Source: Anaerosporobacter faecicola (lineage in GTDB: Bacteria; Bacillota; Clostridia; Lachnospirales; Lachnospiraceae). From it: a stretch of 64,000 bases of DNA. How positions within the stretch are numbered: the first letter of the stretch is position 1; each line of letters starts with the position of its first letter. Positions 35,453 through 44,566 of the stretch are shown here, piece by piece. A program made the position numbers and the translations under genes. The notes under the pieces were generated by a model. The model was not told the origin of the DNA. It did no database searches and saw nothing but the letters and a program-made list of their open reading frames with translations. The stretch spans positions 186,001 to 250,000 of the forward strand of contig NZ_JAAQRO010000008.1 of the NCBI RefSeq assembly GCF_012070565.1, read 5' to 3'.

Positions 35453-36373
35453 CTACTTCCTTTCCATACAAAATAGTTCTTTAATAGAAATCTTATCATT
35501 AATAAACACTTTGAATATTTTCATATCAAAAAATCGCAAATTATAGGCTCGTGCATCATCTATATACATTCTATATAAATTAGTAATACATTCTTTCTGT
35601 ATACTTGGGCTAACATATTTAAGGTACTTTTTGACTACTTTTCTTTCTTCCATGAACATATACTTTATTTTTTTACTCCCCATTGAAGAGTTATAATTCG
35701 TAATGGAAGATTCACCTCTTCTGTAAAAAACCACTTTACAATCAATGAATGCAAAACTGATATTATGATGCGATAATTTTAACCACATATCAAGATCTTC
35801 AAAGCCTATTTTTTCATTATAATAACCATATTTTATAAATAACTCTCTTTTTATCATTGCACTAGGAGCATTAATGAAATTTTTGTGTAATAACTTTTCA
35901 AATACTCTCTGTCCTGAAATTATATTAATAGTTGCCTCTTCAAACTTGTGTAAAGACATATCTTGAGGTAATTTAAATTTATCATTTATACATATTGGTT
36001 TTCCACATACTACCCCTATATCTGAGTTTTTTTCAAATGCCAAAACAAGATTTTCGATACAATCGGGAAACATTAAATCATCACCTGAAAAATCTTTAAC
36101 AAAGTCTCCTTTTGCATATTTTGTCATGATATTAACATTTTTGCATATGTTTCCTGTATTCATTTTACTTTGTAAAATTGTTATTTTTTCAAATCTATTC
36201 CGTTTATTTTTTAAAGTTTTAAATATTAGCTCCATAGTTCTATCTGTAGAGTAATCATCATATATAATTAATTCTAGTCTAGGATACGTTTGATTAATTA
36301 TACTATTTAAACAATCTACAATATAATTTTCATGCATATATGTTAATAAACAAATCGATACCAACTTTTTCAT
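35453..36373 (-). CDS. Family 2 glycosyltransferase
   Basis: 306 aa, GT-A fold: [31 protein letters not shown], nucleotide-binding [11 protein letters not shown], and [11 protein letters not shown] as the DxD-like metal motif. [12 protein letters not shown] is the typical acceptor-side ED motif. A soluble enzyme without membrane segments, likely adding one sugar of the flagellin glycan. Immediately upstream of the FdtB-like gene. Confidence 0.88.
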   Translation of the reverse strand: MKKLVSICLLTYMHENYIVDCLNSIINQTYPRLELIIYDDYSTDRTMELIFKTLKNKRNRFEKITILQSKMNTGNICKNVNIMTKYAKGDFVKDFSGDDLMFPDCIENLVLAFEKNSDIGVVCGKPICINDKFKLPQDMSLHKFEEATINIISGQRVFEKLLHKNFINAPSAMIKRELFIKYGYYNEKIGFEDLDMWLKLSHHNISFAFIDCKVVFYRRGESSITNYNSSMGSKKIKYMFMEERKVVKKYLKYVSPSIQKECITNLYRMYIDDARAYNLRFFDMKIFKVFINDKISIKELFCMERK

Positions 36374-36381
36374 ATGAACTC

Positions 36382-36858
36382 CTATAAACCAAATATAATA
36401 TCATCTAATGATATTATTGGACAATTAACTTTAGATACTAAGTCATTATATATTTCATTAAATGCAAATGTTGCAGTAACAACAATTACATCTACTTCTG
36501 GCAATTCATTATCTATACTATATATCTTTATTGCATTACTATCAAAAATATCTTCTTTGTCAATTCCATAACTTATATTAATTTCTGTATTTTCTAATTC
36601 ATTGATTAATCTATTACCTAATTCACCTAGTCCATATATGGCTATATTCTTATATTGGTTTTTAATAAAATACTCACTTATCTCTTTACTATTATTCTTA
36701 TTTATTAACCATTGATTTAGTAATGCATAATAGCCTCTGAATTTATCTACTTTTTTTCTTTCATCAATGTTTGATTTAGTGATCAATTTTTTATTGATAA
36801 CTAATGTTGTAATACTACCTAATGCAATTCCCAAAATACCATAAATACCTTTTTTCAT
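36382..36858 (-). CDS. Membrane-anchored small Rossmann-domain protein, unknown function
   Basis: 158 aa. Residues 5-25 form one membrane segment (GIYGILGIALGSITTLVI) followed by a basic stretch. Residues about 60-158 are the Rossmann-like unit KNIAIYGLGELGNRLINEL..ISYGIDKED..VDVIVVTATFAF seen elsewhere in the locus, here without an attached enzyme. Small proteins of this sort occur in Clostridia polysaccharide clusters, but I know no assigned function. Confidence 0.65.
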   Translation of the reverse strand: MKKGIYGILGIALGSITTLVINKKLITKSNIDERKKVDKFRGYYALLNQWLINKNNSKEISEYFIKNQYKNIAIYGLGELGNRLINELENTEINISYGIDKEDIFDSNAIKIYSIDNELPEVDVIVVTATFAFNEIYNDLVSKVNCPIISLDDIIFGL

Positions 36859-37037
36859 ATTATACCCTCCTATAAACTATAGCTTTTATCCTCTTGAATC
36901 CAAACATTACATCTTCGCTTCTATCAATATTAATTGCCATCGCCATATCAAGTCCTAAAGGTTTTCTGCCATTCTTTACATCCATTATGTTTATATACTA
37001 TAATATTCTGCTTCCATTCATACACACGACATTCAAA

Positions 37038-38366
37038 TTATTCTAGGTTTTCTACTACTTGTGAAACCATTTTATCATTTTCAATTTGTTCATTATACAC
37101 AAGTTCAATTGCATCATTACATAGTTCCATTTTGTTTAAACTATAAAACTTAATATATTTATCTGAACAATAATAACGATCTGGATATAGTATAATTTTT
37201 CTACATTTTGCACTTGCGATTACATCACATAATCCACTACGTAACCCAATCACTAAACCAGCTGTTTCAACTGTTTCTAAAGCATATTTAATATCAAAAA
37301 AGAGCTTTTGTGTACCGGGTATCACCTGTTCTCCTTCTCCACCACAATTCGTACAAACTTTATACCCTTTTTCATTTAATTTTCTTGCTATCTCAATCCA
37401 AAAGTATTCTGACATCTCAATAGAAGTCTTTGCATATGGCATTAAAATAGCTGTTTTTCCCTTTATTAAATTATTATCAATAAATAGTTGTTCAACATAT
37501 CGTTCACTTTCTTTAGTATGATAAGTATACAATGGAAGTTCTGGCTTTACTCCCATATCTAATTCATACATATTGTAACGAAATTGATCCGCAAAAGTTA
37601 ATCCCCGATAATTTCCTAATCGTTTTATTCCTACTGTATATGGAATGAGATGATGAATAATAAAGGCTTTTTTGTTATCAAAATTGGTAAATCTCAAGTA
37701 TTCTAGCAAATCTGACATATCATCTGAGTTGATTAATTGTGTTTTTTCCTCAACTCCATATAATATAGCTATTTTTGAACATGCACTCTTTAACATAATT
37801 ATAACATAATTATGTATTTGATTTTTTTGTAAGTATGCTCTTAAAAAGGATAAACCCAAATATGCATCACCTAATTGGACTAATGGAATAACAAAAACCT
37901 TCTCCAAACCTTTAGCTTGGATTAGTATATCGCTATAAATTTCTTTTCCTCTGACTACATGTTTAATCTTTTCATCAAATACTTCCTTTTTTATACTGTT
38001 AATACTATATGGTGAATACTCTATCATTTTAATAATATGTTGCTCTTCTGAATATCCCATATTCTCAAGCTGATTAACCATCTCACTATAATACTTTGAA
38101 GCAATTAATATAACAACATCTTTTTTATATGGTAATAAATAATCTTCAGGAGCATATACCATAGCATTTCCAATTGCTTGACCAATCTTTTTTTTGTTAT
38201 TATCAATCACCGCATCAATATCTAATGAAAATTGAGTTAAATATCTAGCAGCCTCTTCAGAAGCTTGATTATAACCAAACAATATTAACTTCTTATCTAC
38301 AAATTTTTTATTACTAATCTGCTCATCTAAGTTTTGTTTCATTTCACATAATAGATTATATTCCAC
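37038..38366 (-). CDS. Rossmann domain fused to a GT9-like glycosyltransferase
   Basis: 442 aa. Residues about 20-115: KLILFGYNQASEEAARYL..IDAVIDNNKKKIGQ..DVVILIASKYY, the shared Rossmann unit. Residues about 145-442: heptosyltransferase-like GT-B domain, with FVIPLVQLGDAYLGLSFLRAYL at the start, KTAILMPYAKTSIEMS in the middle and TAGLVIGLRSGLCDVIASAKCRKIILYP as the nucleotide-binding region. Similar proteins are annotated as family 9-like transferases. Donor unknown. Confidence 0.65.
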   Translation of the reverse strand: MEYNLLCEMKQNLDEQISNKKFVDKKLILFGYNQASEEAARYLTQFSLDIDAVIDNNKKKIGQAIGNAMVYAPEDYLLPYKKDVVILIASKYYSEMVNQLENMGYSEEQHIIKMIEYSPYSINSIKKEVFDEKIKHVVRGKEIYSDILIQAKGLEKVFVIPLVQLGDAYLGLSFLRAYLQKNQIHNYVIIMLKSACSKIAILYGVEEKTQLINSDDMSDLLEYLRFTNFDNKKAFIIHHLIPYTVGIKRLGNYRGLTFADQFRYNMYELDMGVKPELPLYTYHTKESERYVEQLFIDNNLIKGKTAILMPYAKTSIEMSEYFWIEIARKLNEKGYKVCTNCGGEGEQVIPGTQKLFFDIKYALETVETAGLVIGLRSGLCDVIASAKCRKIILYPDRYYCSDKYIKFYSLNKMELCNDAIELVYNEQIENDKMVSQVVENLE

Positions 38367-38394
38367 TATTTCACCACCCTAATATATAGTAATT

Positions 38395-38847
38395 TTACAA
38401 GTAGATTTCATACCACATAGCCGTAGCAACTTCTTCTAAGGAAAGCTTATTTTTTCCTACACACCCTTTTCCTTTTCGTCCATATGGTTTTTCTAAAGAT
38501 GCAATCACTAGATTCGGTGTAAAGTCATACAAACAATAGAATTGCAATATATCATCGGCAACTTCGTCATCTACGAGTATTGCATTGGCATCACTTGAGT
38601 ATTGTATATACTTTTCAATTACTGTATTATCGACAGTTAGAATAACCTTTTTCTTTAATTTTTTTTTGAAACAATATTGCTCCATGTGCTTTAATGCAAT
38701 TTCGTTATACTTCCAATCATGTTCTGGCATTAATACTACTAATGTTTGACTATCTATCTTATAGTTATCACAGTATTGTATCCATATTTGTCTTCCTTTT
38801 TCAGCTTCACTTATATGATCATTCAGTTCTTTTGTAATATTGTCCAT
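38395..38847 (-). CDS. Hypothetical protein, 150 aa
   Basis: Not recognised. Soluble, mixed alpha/beta, with PEHDWKYNEIALKHMEQYC and a C-terminal ASLEKPYGRKGKGCVGKNKLSLEEVATAMWYEIYL. No signal peptide, membrane segment or catalytic motif known to me. It sits between the GT9-like gene and the ribulose-phosphate epimerase, with short gaps on both sides, so it is probably co-transcribed and part of the polyol-phosphate or adjacent glycan step. An A9 run near 38669 lies in the KKKLKKK segment. Confidence 0.6.
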   Translation of the reverse strand: MDNITKELNDHISEAEKGRQIWIQYCDNYKIDSQTLVVLMPEHDWKYNEIALKHMEQYCFKKKLKKKVILTVDNTVIEKYIQYSSDANAILVDDEVADDILQFYCLYDFTPNLVIASLEKPYGRKGKGCVGKNKLSLEEVATAMWYEIYL

Positions 38848-38873
38848 AATCAGCCTCCGTAAGTAACAAATGA

Positions 38874-39545
38874 TTATTTAATCACATCTCTATACTTCTC
38901 TATATTCACTCTTAAATCTCCACCATCAAAGATACTCGAACTACCCGCAACAAAAATATTAGCTCCCATATTTCTAAAAAGTTTTGCATTCTCATAACTA
39001 ATGTTTCCATCAACAGCTAACTCTAAATCCCCATAGCCTTGTTCATCTAAGAATTCTTTTAAACGTTCTACCTTTGATATACAGCTTCGAACAATCTTCT
39101 GTCCCGCGAACCCAGGATTAACTGTCAATACGAGGATTCCATCAATATAATCAAGAACTTCTTCCACTGCATAAAGTGGTGTACCAGGATTGATTGCTAA
39201 CATTACTTTTGAGCCATAACTTTTTGCTCTTACTAATGTTCTTTGTACATGGATTGTACTTTCATAATGAATACAGACACGGTCTTGTGGTCGTAATTTA
39301 AACCATTCAAGCTTATCTTCTGGTCTCATAACCATAAGATGAAAATCAAGAGGTATATCTGTCATCTCTCGAATTCCATTAATATAATCTGTCCCAAATC
39401 CGTAGTTAGGTACAAAGTCTCCATCCATAACATCAACATGAAGATAATCGACTTTTTCTTCTTCCATGATTTTGATATCATTCTCTAGATCTTTAAGCTT
39501 TAAGCACATTAATGATGCTGATATCTTGCCTTGTTCCTTATTCAT
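38874..39545 (-). CDS. Ribulose-phosphate 3-epimerase
   Basis: Interconverts ribulose 5-phosphate and xylulose 5-phosphate. TIM-barrel of about 223 aa with KISASLMCLKL, VDYLHVDVMDGDFVPNYGFG (metal-binding His and Asp), LDFHLMVMRPE and LTVNPGFAGQK. ATG 39545 is preferred over 39566 because AAGGGGGA stands in front of it; it overlaps the dehydrogenase gene by eight bases. Located with TarI/TarJ-like genes, it probably feeds ribulose 5-phosphate to polyol-phosphate synthesis rather than serving the housekeeping pentose pathway. Confidence 0.88.
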   Translation of the reverse strand: MNKEQGKISASLMCLKLKDLENDIKIMEEEKVDYLHVDVMDGDFVPNYGFGTDYINGIREMTDIPLDFHLMVMRPEDKLEWFKLRPQDRVCIHYESTIHVQRTLVRAKSYGSKVMLAINPGTPLYAVEEVLDYIDGILVLTVNPGFAGQKIVRSCISKVERLKEFLDEQGYGDLELAVDGNISYENAKLFRNMGANIFVAGSSSIFDGGDLRVNIEKYRDVIK

Positions 39546-40593
39546 TAGCAATCCCCCTTTTAACAATCATTATCTTGCTGTAGAATTCTGTTTTATCACG
39601 CATAATTGTTAGCCCACGTATAAGATCATTAAAAGCTAACTTATGAGTAATTAATGGTTTTATGTTAATTTGCTTGTTAACTAAATATTGAATTGCTTGA
39701 TGCCAATTATCATCAGCACAACCATAGCTTGAATTCCATGTTCCATACAAAGCTAATTGTTTTCTAAGTATCTTCCAATATGTGCCTTTATCTAAAGCAT
39801 AATCACCTTTGGGATTAGCTAATAAAAGAACACTTCCTTTTCCTTTGACCATTGATAAACACGAACCTAATACCTTATCGCTTCCAACACCTTCTACTAC
39901 AGTGTCAACCCCAACTTGTTCCGTATACTGTAATATCCATTGAACTGGATCCATCTCTTTTATGTTGCATATATTATTGAAACCTAAGCTATGTGCTAAT
40001 TCTGCTTGTTCCTGTTTATTTACTATTATATATATGTGCTCAATTCCTTTAGCTCTGGCCACTAATGCAACCATCATACCAATTGGACCTGCTCCATATA
40101 TAGCAATTGTTCTACAATTTCTTTCTTCAATCTGTTTCATTGAATGGATAGCCACAGAGAATGGTTCTAGCATTGCTGCTTCTTCATAGGATATCTCATC
40201 TGGCAAAGACAGTAGATTCCATACCGGGACACGAACATACTCTGCAAACCCTCCATCGGTACGAGAGCCTAAATAACTGTAATTTTGGCACATCTCGTAA
40301 TCTTGGTTTTTACAGTGTATACAGGTTTTACAAGGGATCAAAGGAAAGATCCCTACTCTTTTGCCAAGCCAGTTATTATTTTTACTATCTCCTGTCTTAC
40401 GTACAATACCAGAAAACTCATGCCCAGGTATCGTAGGAAAATGGTAGGTTCCAGTTTCAAAAATTCTAGGTATATCCGATCCACAAACTCCTGCTGCCAT
40501 CACTTCTACTAGTACACTATCATCATCTAGTTTCGGTTCTTCTACATTCTCATATTGAATATTGCTTATTCCATGTAATACGTACCCCTTCAT
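39538..40593 (-). CDS. Zinc alcohol dehydrogenase, TarJ-like (pentulose-5-phosphate reductase)
   Basis: About 351-aa zinc-dependent MDR dehydrogenase. Catalytic zinc: GVCGSD and GHEF. Structural zinc: four Cys within IPCKTCIHCKNQDYEMCQN. NAD(P) loop: IYGAGPIGMMVA. Annotations of this group include galactitol-1-phosphate dehydrogenase and TarJ ribulose-5-phosphate reductase. Placement between a TarI-like cytidylyltransferase and a ribulose-phosphate epimerase strongly favours reduction of ribulose 5-phosphate to ribitol 5-phosphate. The start at 40593 follows GAGGAGC; the frame is open five codons further up. Confidence 0.82.
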   Translation of the reverse strand: MKGYVLHGISNIQYENVEEPKLDDDSVLVEVMAAGVCGSDIPRIFETGTYHFPTIPGHEFSGIVRKTGDSKNNNWLGKRVGIFPLIPCKTCIHCKNQDYEMCQNYSYLGSRTDGGFAEYVRVPVWNLLSLPDEISYEEAAMLEPFSVAIHSMKQIEERNCRTIAIYGAGPIGMMVALVARAKGIEHIYIIVNKQEQAELAHSLGFNNICNIKEMDPVQWILQYTEQVGVDTVVEGVGSDKVLGSCLSMVKGKGSVLLLANPKGDYALDKGTYWKILRKQLALYGTWNSSYGCADDNWHQAIQYLVNKQINIKPLITHKLAFNDLIRGLTIMRDKTEFYSKIMIVKRGIANE

Positions 40594-40594
40594 G

Positions 40595-41308
40595 CTACAG
40601 CTCCTCACTCCCTACTAATAGTTTGAATTTTTCTAGGTCTTCCATCGTCGTAATTTTAAAATTATCTTCAGAGCCCTCTATTAGTTCAATTTTCATACCA
40701 TATTTATAAGCAATCTCACTACTTCCTCTTATTGCTCCGATTTCTTCATCTGATAATCGTTCATGTATACTAAGGTAACTATTAAGTTTAAAACTCTCTG
40801 GAGCTTGTCCTGCATATAGTTCATCACGATTTAACAAACCTTCAATATGCTTACCTTCCAAACTACGATAAATTGTATCTTTAACTTTTATTACTGGCAT
40901 CGCTCCATCCGATGTAGTAGCTCCGTGTATACAATCTGTTATAATTCGTTCGCTTACAAGAGGTCTTGCTGCATCATGAATGATTACAATTTCATCTTCC
41001 TTAATTTCTTTATTTACTATTTGCTTAGCGTAGCATAAACCATTATAGATTGAATGTTGTCTTGACTTACCTGGCATGGCAAAGCCTTTAAACTTATGAA
41101 TATTTTCCTTTGTTAGCCACTCATTAAGGAATTGGTGCCATTCTTCTTTTGCTACAATAATAATTGCATCGATATTTTTATGCTTTTGAAATGTTGCTAA
41201 ACAGTAAGAAATTACTGGTTTATCACTTACCATAAGATACTGTTTTGGAACATCAATCGCTTTCATCCTGCTAGCATTACCACCAGCTAAAATAATTGCA
41301 ATATTCAT
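40595..41308 (-). CDS. IspD-family cytidylyltransferase, TarI-like (ribitol-5-phosphate cytidylyltransferase)
   Basis: 237 aa, the length of TarI. IILAGGNASRMKAIDVPKQYLMVSDKPVISY is the CTP loop; IHDAARPLVSERII and GLLNRDELYAGQAPESFKL are typical of the IspD/TarI family. IspD itself acts in isoprenoid synthesis, but gene order (TarI-like, then TarJ-like, then epimerase, with a TagB-like transferase upstream) indicates CDP-ribitol or a similar CDP-polyol. Confidence 0.82.
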   Translation of the reverse strand: MNIAIILAGGNASRMKAIDVPKQYLMVSDKPVISYCLATFQKHKNIDAIIIVAKEEWHQFLNEWLTKENIHKFKGFAMPGKSRQHSIYNGLCYAKQIVNKEIKEDEIVIIHDAARPLVSERIITDCIHGATTSDGAMPVIKVKDTIYRSLEGKHIEGLLNRDELYAGQAPESFKLNSYLSIHERLSDEEIGAIRGSSEIAYKYGMKIELIEGSEDNFKITTMEDLEKFKLLVGSEEL

Positions 41309-41364
41309 CTCTTTCCCAACTCCTTTTTAGTCATACTTAAACCAAGCTAATGAAATGTGCTAGT

Positions 41365-42582
41365 TTATCTAATAATTTTTTCTATCTTTTCCTTTAGTCG
41401 TTTACTTGAATCAGTATCGTAATACTTAAACATTCTTTGTTTTGATTTAAGACGATCCTTTTTATGCTTATCATTCTTTAGAACGCTTGAAATCTTATTC
41501 ATCAGCTCGTCCATATTAAATGCTCTCTCTTCTGGCATGTATTCATCAAATGAAACATATCCTTCTCTTGTATTGTGCGAATACTCTTCATAATCATAGA
41601 AGAATGATACAACTGGTCGATCTAATAACATAAAATCGGAATATACGGATGAGTAATCTGCTACTAGCAAATCTACTTTTCCCATGAAAGTATATGGATC
41701 AATATCTGCTTCTATATTGAATATATTTGAATACTCTATTTTAGAAAATTCTTTTTTCAACTTTGACTTTGGATGAAGTTTTATTCCAAACATTAAGTTA
41801 CTATTCTGTAAAAATGTATTAAACCTATCTAAATCCATAATTTCAAAAAATTTCGTTTCTGAATCTCGAAATGTTGGCATATAGAATAATATTTTTTTCC
41901 CTTCTTCCTTCCACCTCACGATATTCTTATAATTCTTTTTTTCAAGTTCATTCATTACTTTAGGAAAATCATCTAACCTCATTGCATCATTTCGTGGATA
42001 GCCATCAATGATCACATGCTCTAATGGTGTATTAAAAGCCGATGAAGTTATAATTGCTAACGGCTCAGACGTAGCTAATGTATAATGATAAGGTTTTTCA
42101 TCAGACAATCTTCTTAACCAGGTAATAATCTTTTCTTTTCTATTGCGAGGATGTCTAACAAAATCAAACAAATTATCATGATTCGCTTTCTTATTGCCTG
42201 TCCCATGCCATAGATTTATTTTAACTGCACCACCAGAAGTCCAAAAATCAATATCTTTAGAATAATTATCAAAGATATAAACTTTTCCTCTAAATCCAAA
42301 CCATATTCCCTTTAATGAATGATAATAATATGCTTCATATCCTTGTTCTCTAAGTAATGTTACTACATTTTTATTATGAGTTAACCATATTGGTCTTAGA
42401 TCTTTATAATGTTCATTTATATATATATACAGATATCTTGGATTATCAGCAAAACGTCTTCCGAATGTGCTACCAAATAACCAGATATTTTTCTTCCTTG
42501 GAGTAATATACGAGATCCAATAGACTGGTAACAAAAAAAGTTGTGCCCAATACTTTAAACCAAATTGTGTCTTCTTTTTCAT
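41365..42582 (-). CDS. CDP-glycerol/ribitol polyolphosphotransferase (TagB/TagF/TarL-like)
   Basis: 405-aa GT-B-like polyolphosphotransferase of the CDP-glycerol glycerophosphotransferase family, normally used in wall teichoic acid. Motifs: VKINLWHGTGNKKANHDN (active-site His), VIIDGYPRNDAM, GIKLHPKSKLK and LLVADYSSVYSDFMLLDRPVVSFFYDYEE. It uses CDP-activated polyols, presumably made by the TarI/TarJ-like genes just downstream. Its only upstream promoter candidate is sigma-D type (42721-42748), suggesting the acceptor is flagellin glycan rather than cell wall. Confidence 0.85.
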   Translation of the reverse strand: MKKKTQFGLKYWAQLFLLPVYWISYITPRKKNIWLFGSTFGRRFADNPRYLYIYINEHYKDLRPIWLTHNKNVVTLLREQGYEAYYYHSLKGIWFGFRGKVYIFDNYSKDIDFWTSGGAVKINLWHGTGNKKANHDNLFDFVRHPRNRKEKIITWLRRLSDEKPYHYTLATSEPLAIITSSAFNTPLEHVIIDGYPRNDAMRLDDFPKVMNELEKKNYKNIVRWKEEGKKILFYMPTFRDSETKFFEIMDLDRFNTFLQNSNLMFGIKLHPKSKLKKEFSKIEYSNIFNIEADIDPYTFMGKVDLLVADYSSVYSDFMLLDRPVVSFFYDYEEYSHNTREGYVSFDEYMPEERAFNMDELMNKISSVLKNDKHKKDRLKSKQRMFKYYDTDSSKRLKEKIEKIIR

Positions 42583-42610
42583 AAAGCATCCTGCTTTCTA
42601 AATTTTATAC

Positions 42611-42651
42611 AAAAAAGGTACCATAAGTAATATTGCTACACTTTTGGCACC
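42611..42651 (-). terminator. Terminator-like hairpin in the leader of the polyol-phosphate operon
   Basis: Minus strand: AAAGGTGCC, a loop of about 23 bases, GGTACCTTT, then TTTGT. The stem has nine pairs with one G-T. It lies downstream of the sigma-D promoter and about 30 bases before the TagB-like start, so it could be an attenuator for that operon or a terminator for transcripts coming from neuB. Confidence 0.5.
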
Positions 42652-42720
42652 TTTACATTAGTTAATATTAAAATTTTATTTTATCGTCCCTGATATGTAG
42701 TCTATTCCTTTATACTTACT

Positions 42721-42748
42721 ATATCGGCACAATTCTATAAATTCTTTA
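42721..42748 (-). promoter_or_regulatory. Sigma-D promoter of the polyol-phosphate/amino-sugar block
   Basis: Minus-strand -10 GCCGATAT (42721-42728) and -35 TAAA (42745-42748), 16 bases apart, close to the sigma-D consensus. The genes from 42582 down to about 31042 run with short gaps (largest 179 bases), so they may form one flagellar-class transcript. Confidence 0.65.
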
Positions 42749-42940
42749 CAATAAAATTGAAAACACAATCTAAAATGGTCAGATTAGATATAATATTCAG
42801 ATTATTTGTTATTGCATATCATATTATGTTGTACTACATTCACAAAAGGAGGACCATCTCGTTGATTTTATCTAATATAATTCTAGTTCTTCAGCAACCA
42901 TTTTTGTGAATAATTGAACAAATGAAAAGCCTATATCCTC

Positions 42941-44446
42941 CTACCATCTTCTCAAGATCGTCTTTCTCTCAATCGGATCCAATCTACTAATCTTAGGATC
43001 CTCATAATAAGAATCGCTCTTTACATGTGTTGTTGACACTTCTTCAAAAATAGCTCCATTTACAGAGGTAAAGGAATGTTTTTCGTTTCTTAATACCGTT
43101 TGTATATCTCCAGGTTTCATTTTTCTTTCTTTTCCTTCAATATTAACAGTTAAATCTCCATACAGTAATTGAAACGTTTCTTCTTTTATCTTATGGGCAT
43201 GTACAGGGTGTTTTTGTCCAGGTAAAACAATCAATAACTTTTTACAATACTCACGATTAATAATACTTATAATAATCGCACCAATCTGTCGAAAATGTTG
43301 CATTCCATAATGATGGGAAAGTTCAACCTCAAAATCATCTCCCAGTGCAATTCCTGCCTCATAAAGCATACCTTTTGCATCATGGATTACGCTTCTTACT
43401 TGACTAATTTCCGTGATTTTCTTTTTTTCATGAACTTCAGCATTTACTTCATAATCATGGCTTGCGATAATGCCTTCATAGAATTCTCCGCTATTCATCT
43501 GCTTTTCATGACATGGCATAGCAAAAAATACATCGTCTCGATGAATTTCTTCTCCAGCTTTAATTGATTTATTAACATAAACACCACGCATCAATGAATT
43601 TAGTGAATCCAATTCTTCTTGACTTACATACTTATCATTCTCTTTTTTCGTTGTACACATAACTTTCGCATTCATGGCAGCTTGTACCCAATGATCTGCT
43701 TGGTCTGGATTCATCGAATAGGCATTCAATGTAATTGTTTCTGTTGGTAGCCCTACATGTCTCTCTAATATTCTTGCACCTTTTGCAACCGCAAGCATAG
43801 GAACCGTGTTATCATCTGGATCCTCATGTCCCGAATAACCAATTGTTACTTCAGGATATCGACGATTCATACGGTCAATAAAATCTAATTGTAAGCGATC
43901 CATTGGAGCTGGATATTCAGCTATGCAATGTAAAAATGCAAATTCACAGCCTTTGTGTGTAAAGAAGTTATAAATCTTATCAATATCAGAAAGTGTTTTT
44001 CCACCAGTTGAGATAATAATTGGCTTTTGTGTTTTCGCTATTTCTGTTAACAATGGCCAATCCAATGCACTACAACTAGCGACTTTAATCACGTCGATTC
44101 CCTGATCCATACACCAGTTCACTCCATCTTCATCAAATGGAGTTGACATTGTAATCATGCCTTCTTCACGTACAGCATCTACTAATTGACAAAACTGGTC
44201 ATACATAAGTCGAGTACTCATAAATCTTGGAATATGTTTTACATCTGCACGATCTTTATAATCTGGATGAATGAAGGTATCCAAATTTCTATACTGCAAT
44301 TTTACAGCAGCCTTGATATTATGTTTTCTTGCAATTTTCCCCATTGCATGGACTATATCAATCCCATGCTCCACACTTCCTTGATGGCTGTTTGCCATCT
44401 CAAATATAAATAGATCATCAAAAATATGCTTTTGCTTTTCCATCAT
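42941..44446 (-). CDS. NeuB-family nonulosonate synthase with C-terminal cupin domain
   Basis: About 501 aa. Residues 10-285: NeuB barrel (LFIFEMANSHQGSVEHGIDIV, IKAAVKLQYRNLDTF, PIIISTGGK, FLHCIAEYPAPMDRL, GARILERHVGL). Residues about 305-360: SAF domain (MRGVYVNKSIKAGEEIHRDDVFFA). Residues about 370-500: a cupin with metal-site pattern HPVHAHKIKEETFQLLYGDL. The cupin makes it some 150 aa longer than ordinary NeuB. It condenses PEP with a six-carbon amino sugar or mannose-type substrate, maybe phosphorylated. Several ATGs are possible; AGGAGG best fits the third codon, ATG at 44446. Confidence 0.82.
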   Translation of the reverse strand: MMEKQKHIFDDLFIFEMANSHQGSVEHGIDIVHAMGKIARKHNIKAAVKLQYRNLDTFIHPDYKDRADVKHIPRFMSTRLMYDQFCQLVDAVREEGMITMSTPFDEDGVNWCMDQGIDVIKVASCSALDWPLLTEIAKTQKPIIISTGGKTLSDIDKIYNFFTHKGCEFAFLHCIAEYPAPMDRLQLDFIDRMNRRYPEVTIGYSGHEDPDDNTVPMLAVAKGARILERHVGLPTETITLNAYSMNPDQADHWVQAAMNAKVMCTTKKENDKYVSQEELDSLNSLMRGVYVNKSIKAGEEIHRDDVFFAMPCHEKQMNSGEFYEGIIASHDYEVNAEVHEKKKITEISQVRSVIHDAKGMLYEAGIALGDDFEVELSHHYGMQHFRQIGAIIISIINREYCKKLLIVLPGQKHPVHAHKIKEETFQLLYGDLTVNIEGKERKMKPGDIQTVLRNEKHSFTSVNGAIFEEVSTTHVKSDSYYEDPKISRLDPIERKTILRRW

Positions 44447-44566
44447 ATCCATCTCCTCCTATTTATCTTATGATTTGTATGATACAAAGGCCATATGTCT
44501 CATGCTTAATAATCAAACATGCCTTCGACCCTTAAACACAATAAATTAATTCTCTACTTTTAATCC

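Larger units (their letters stand above)
42583..42940. other. Intergenic region, 358 bases, holding a sigma-D promoter and a hairpin
   Basis: No open frame. It separates the NeuB-cupin gene from the TagB/TarL-like gene. The notable elements are the sigma-D promoter at 42721-42748 and the terminator-like hairpin at 42611-42651, both listed separately. The stretch 42750-42940 is AT-rich and I see nothing definite in it. Confidence 0.7.

Noticed and set aside
40595-41308. Isoprenoid enzyme IspD
   Set aside because: Family is shared, but its neighbours are a TarJ-like dehydrogenase, a pentulose-phosphate epimerase and a polyolphosphotransferase, with no isoprenoid gene nearby.
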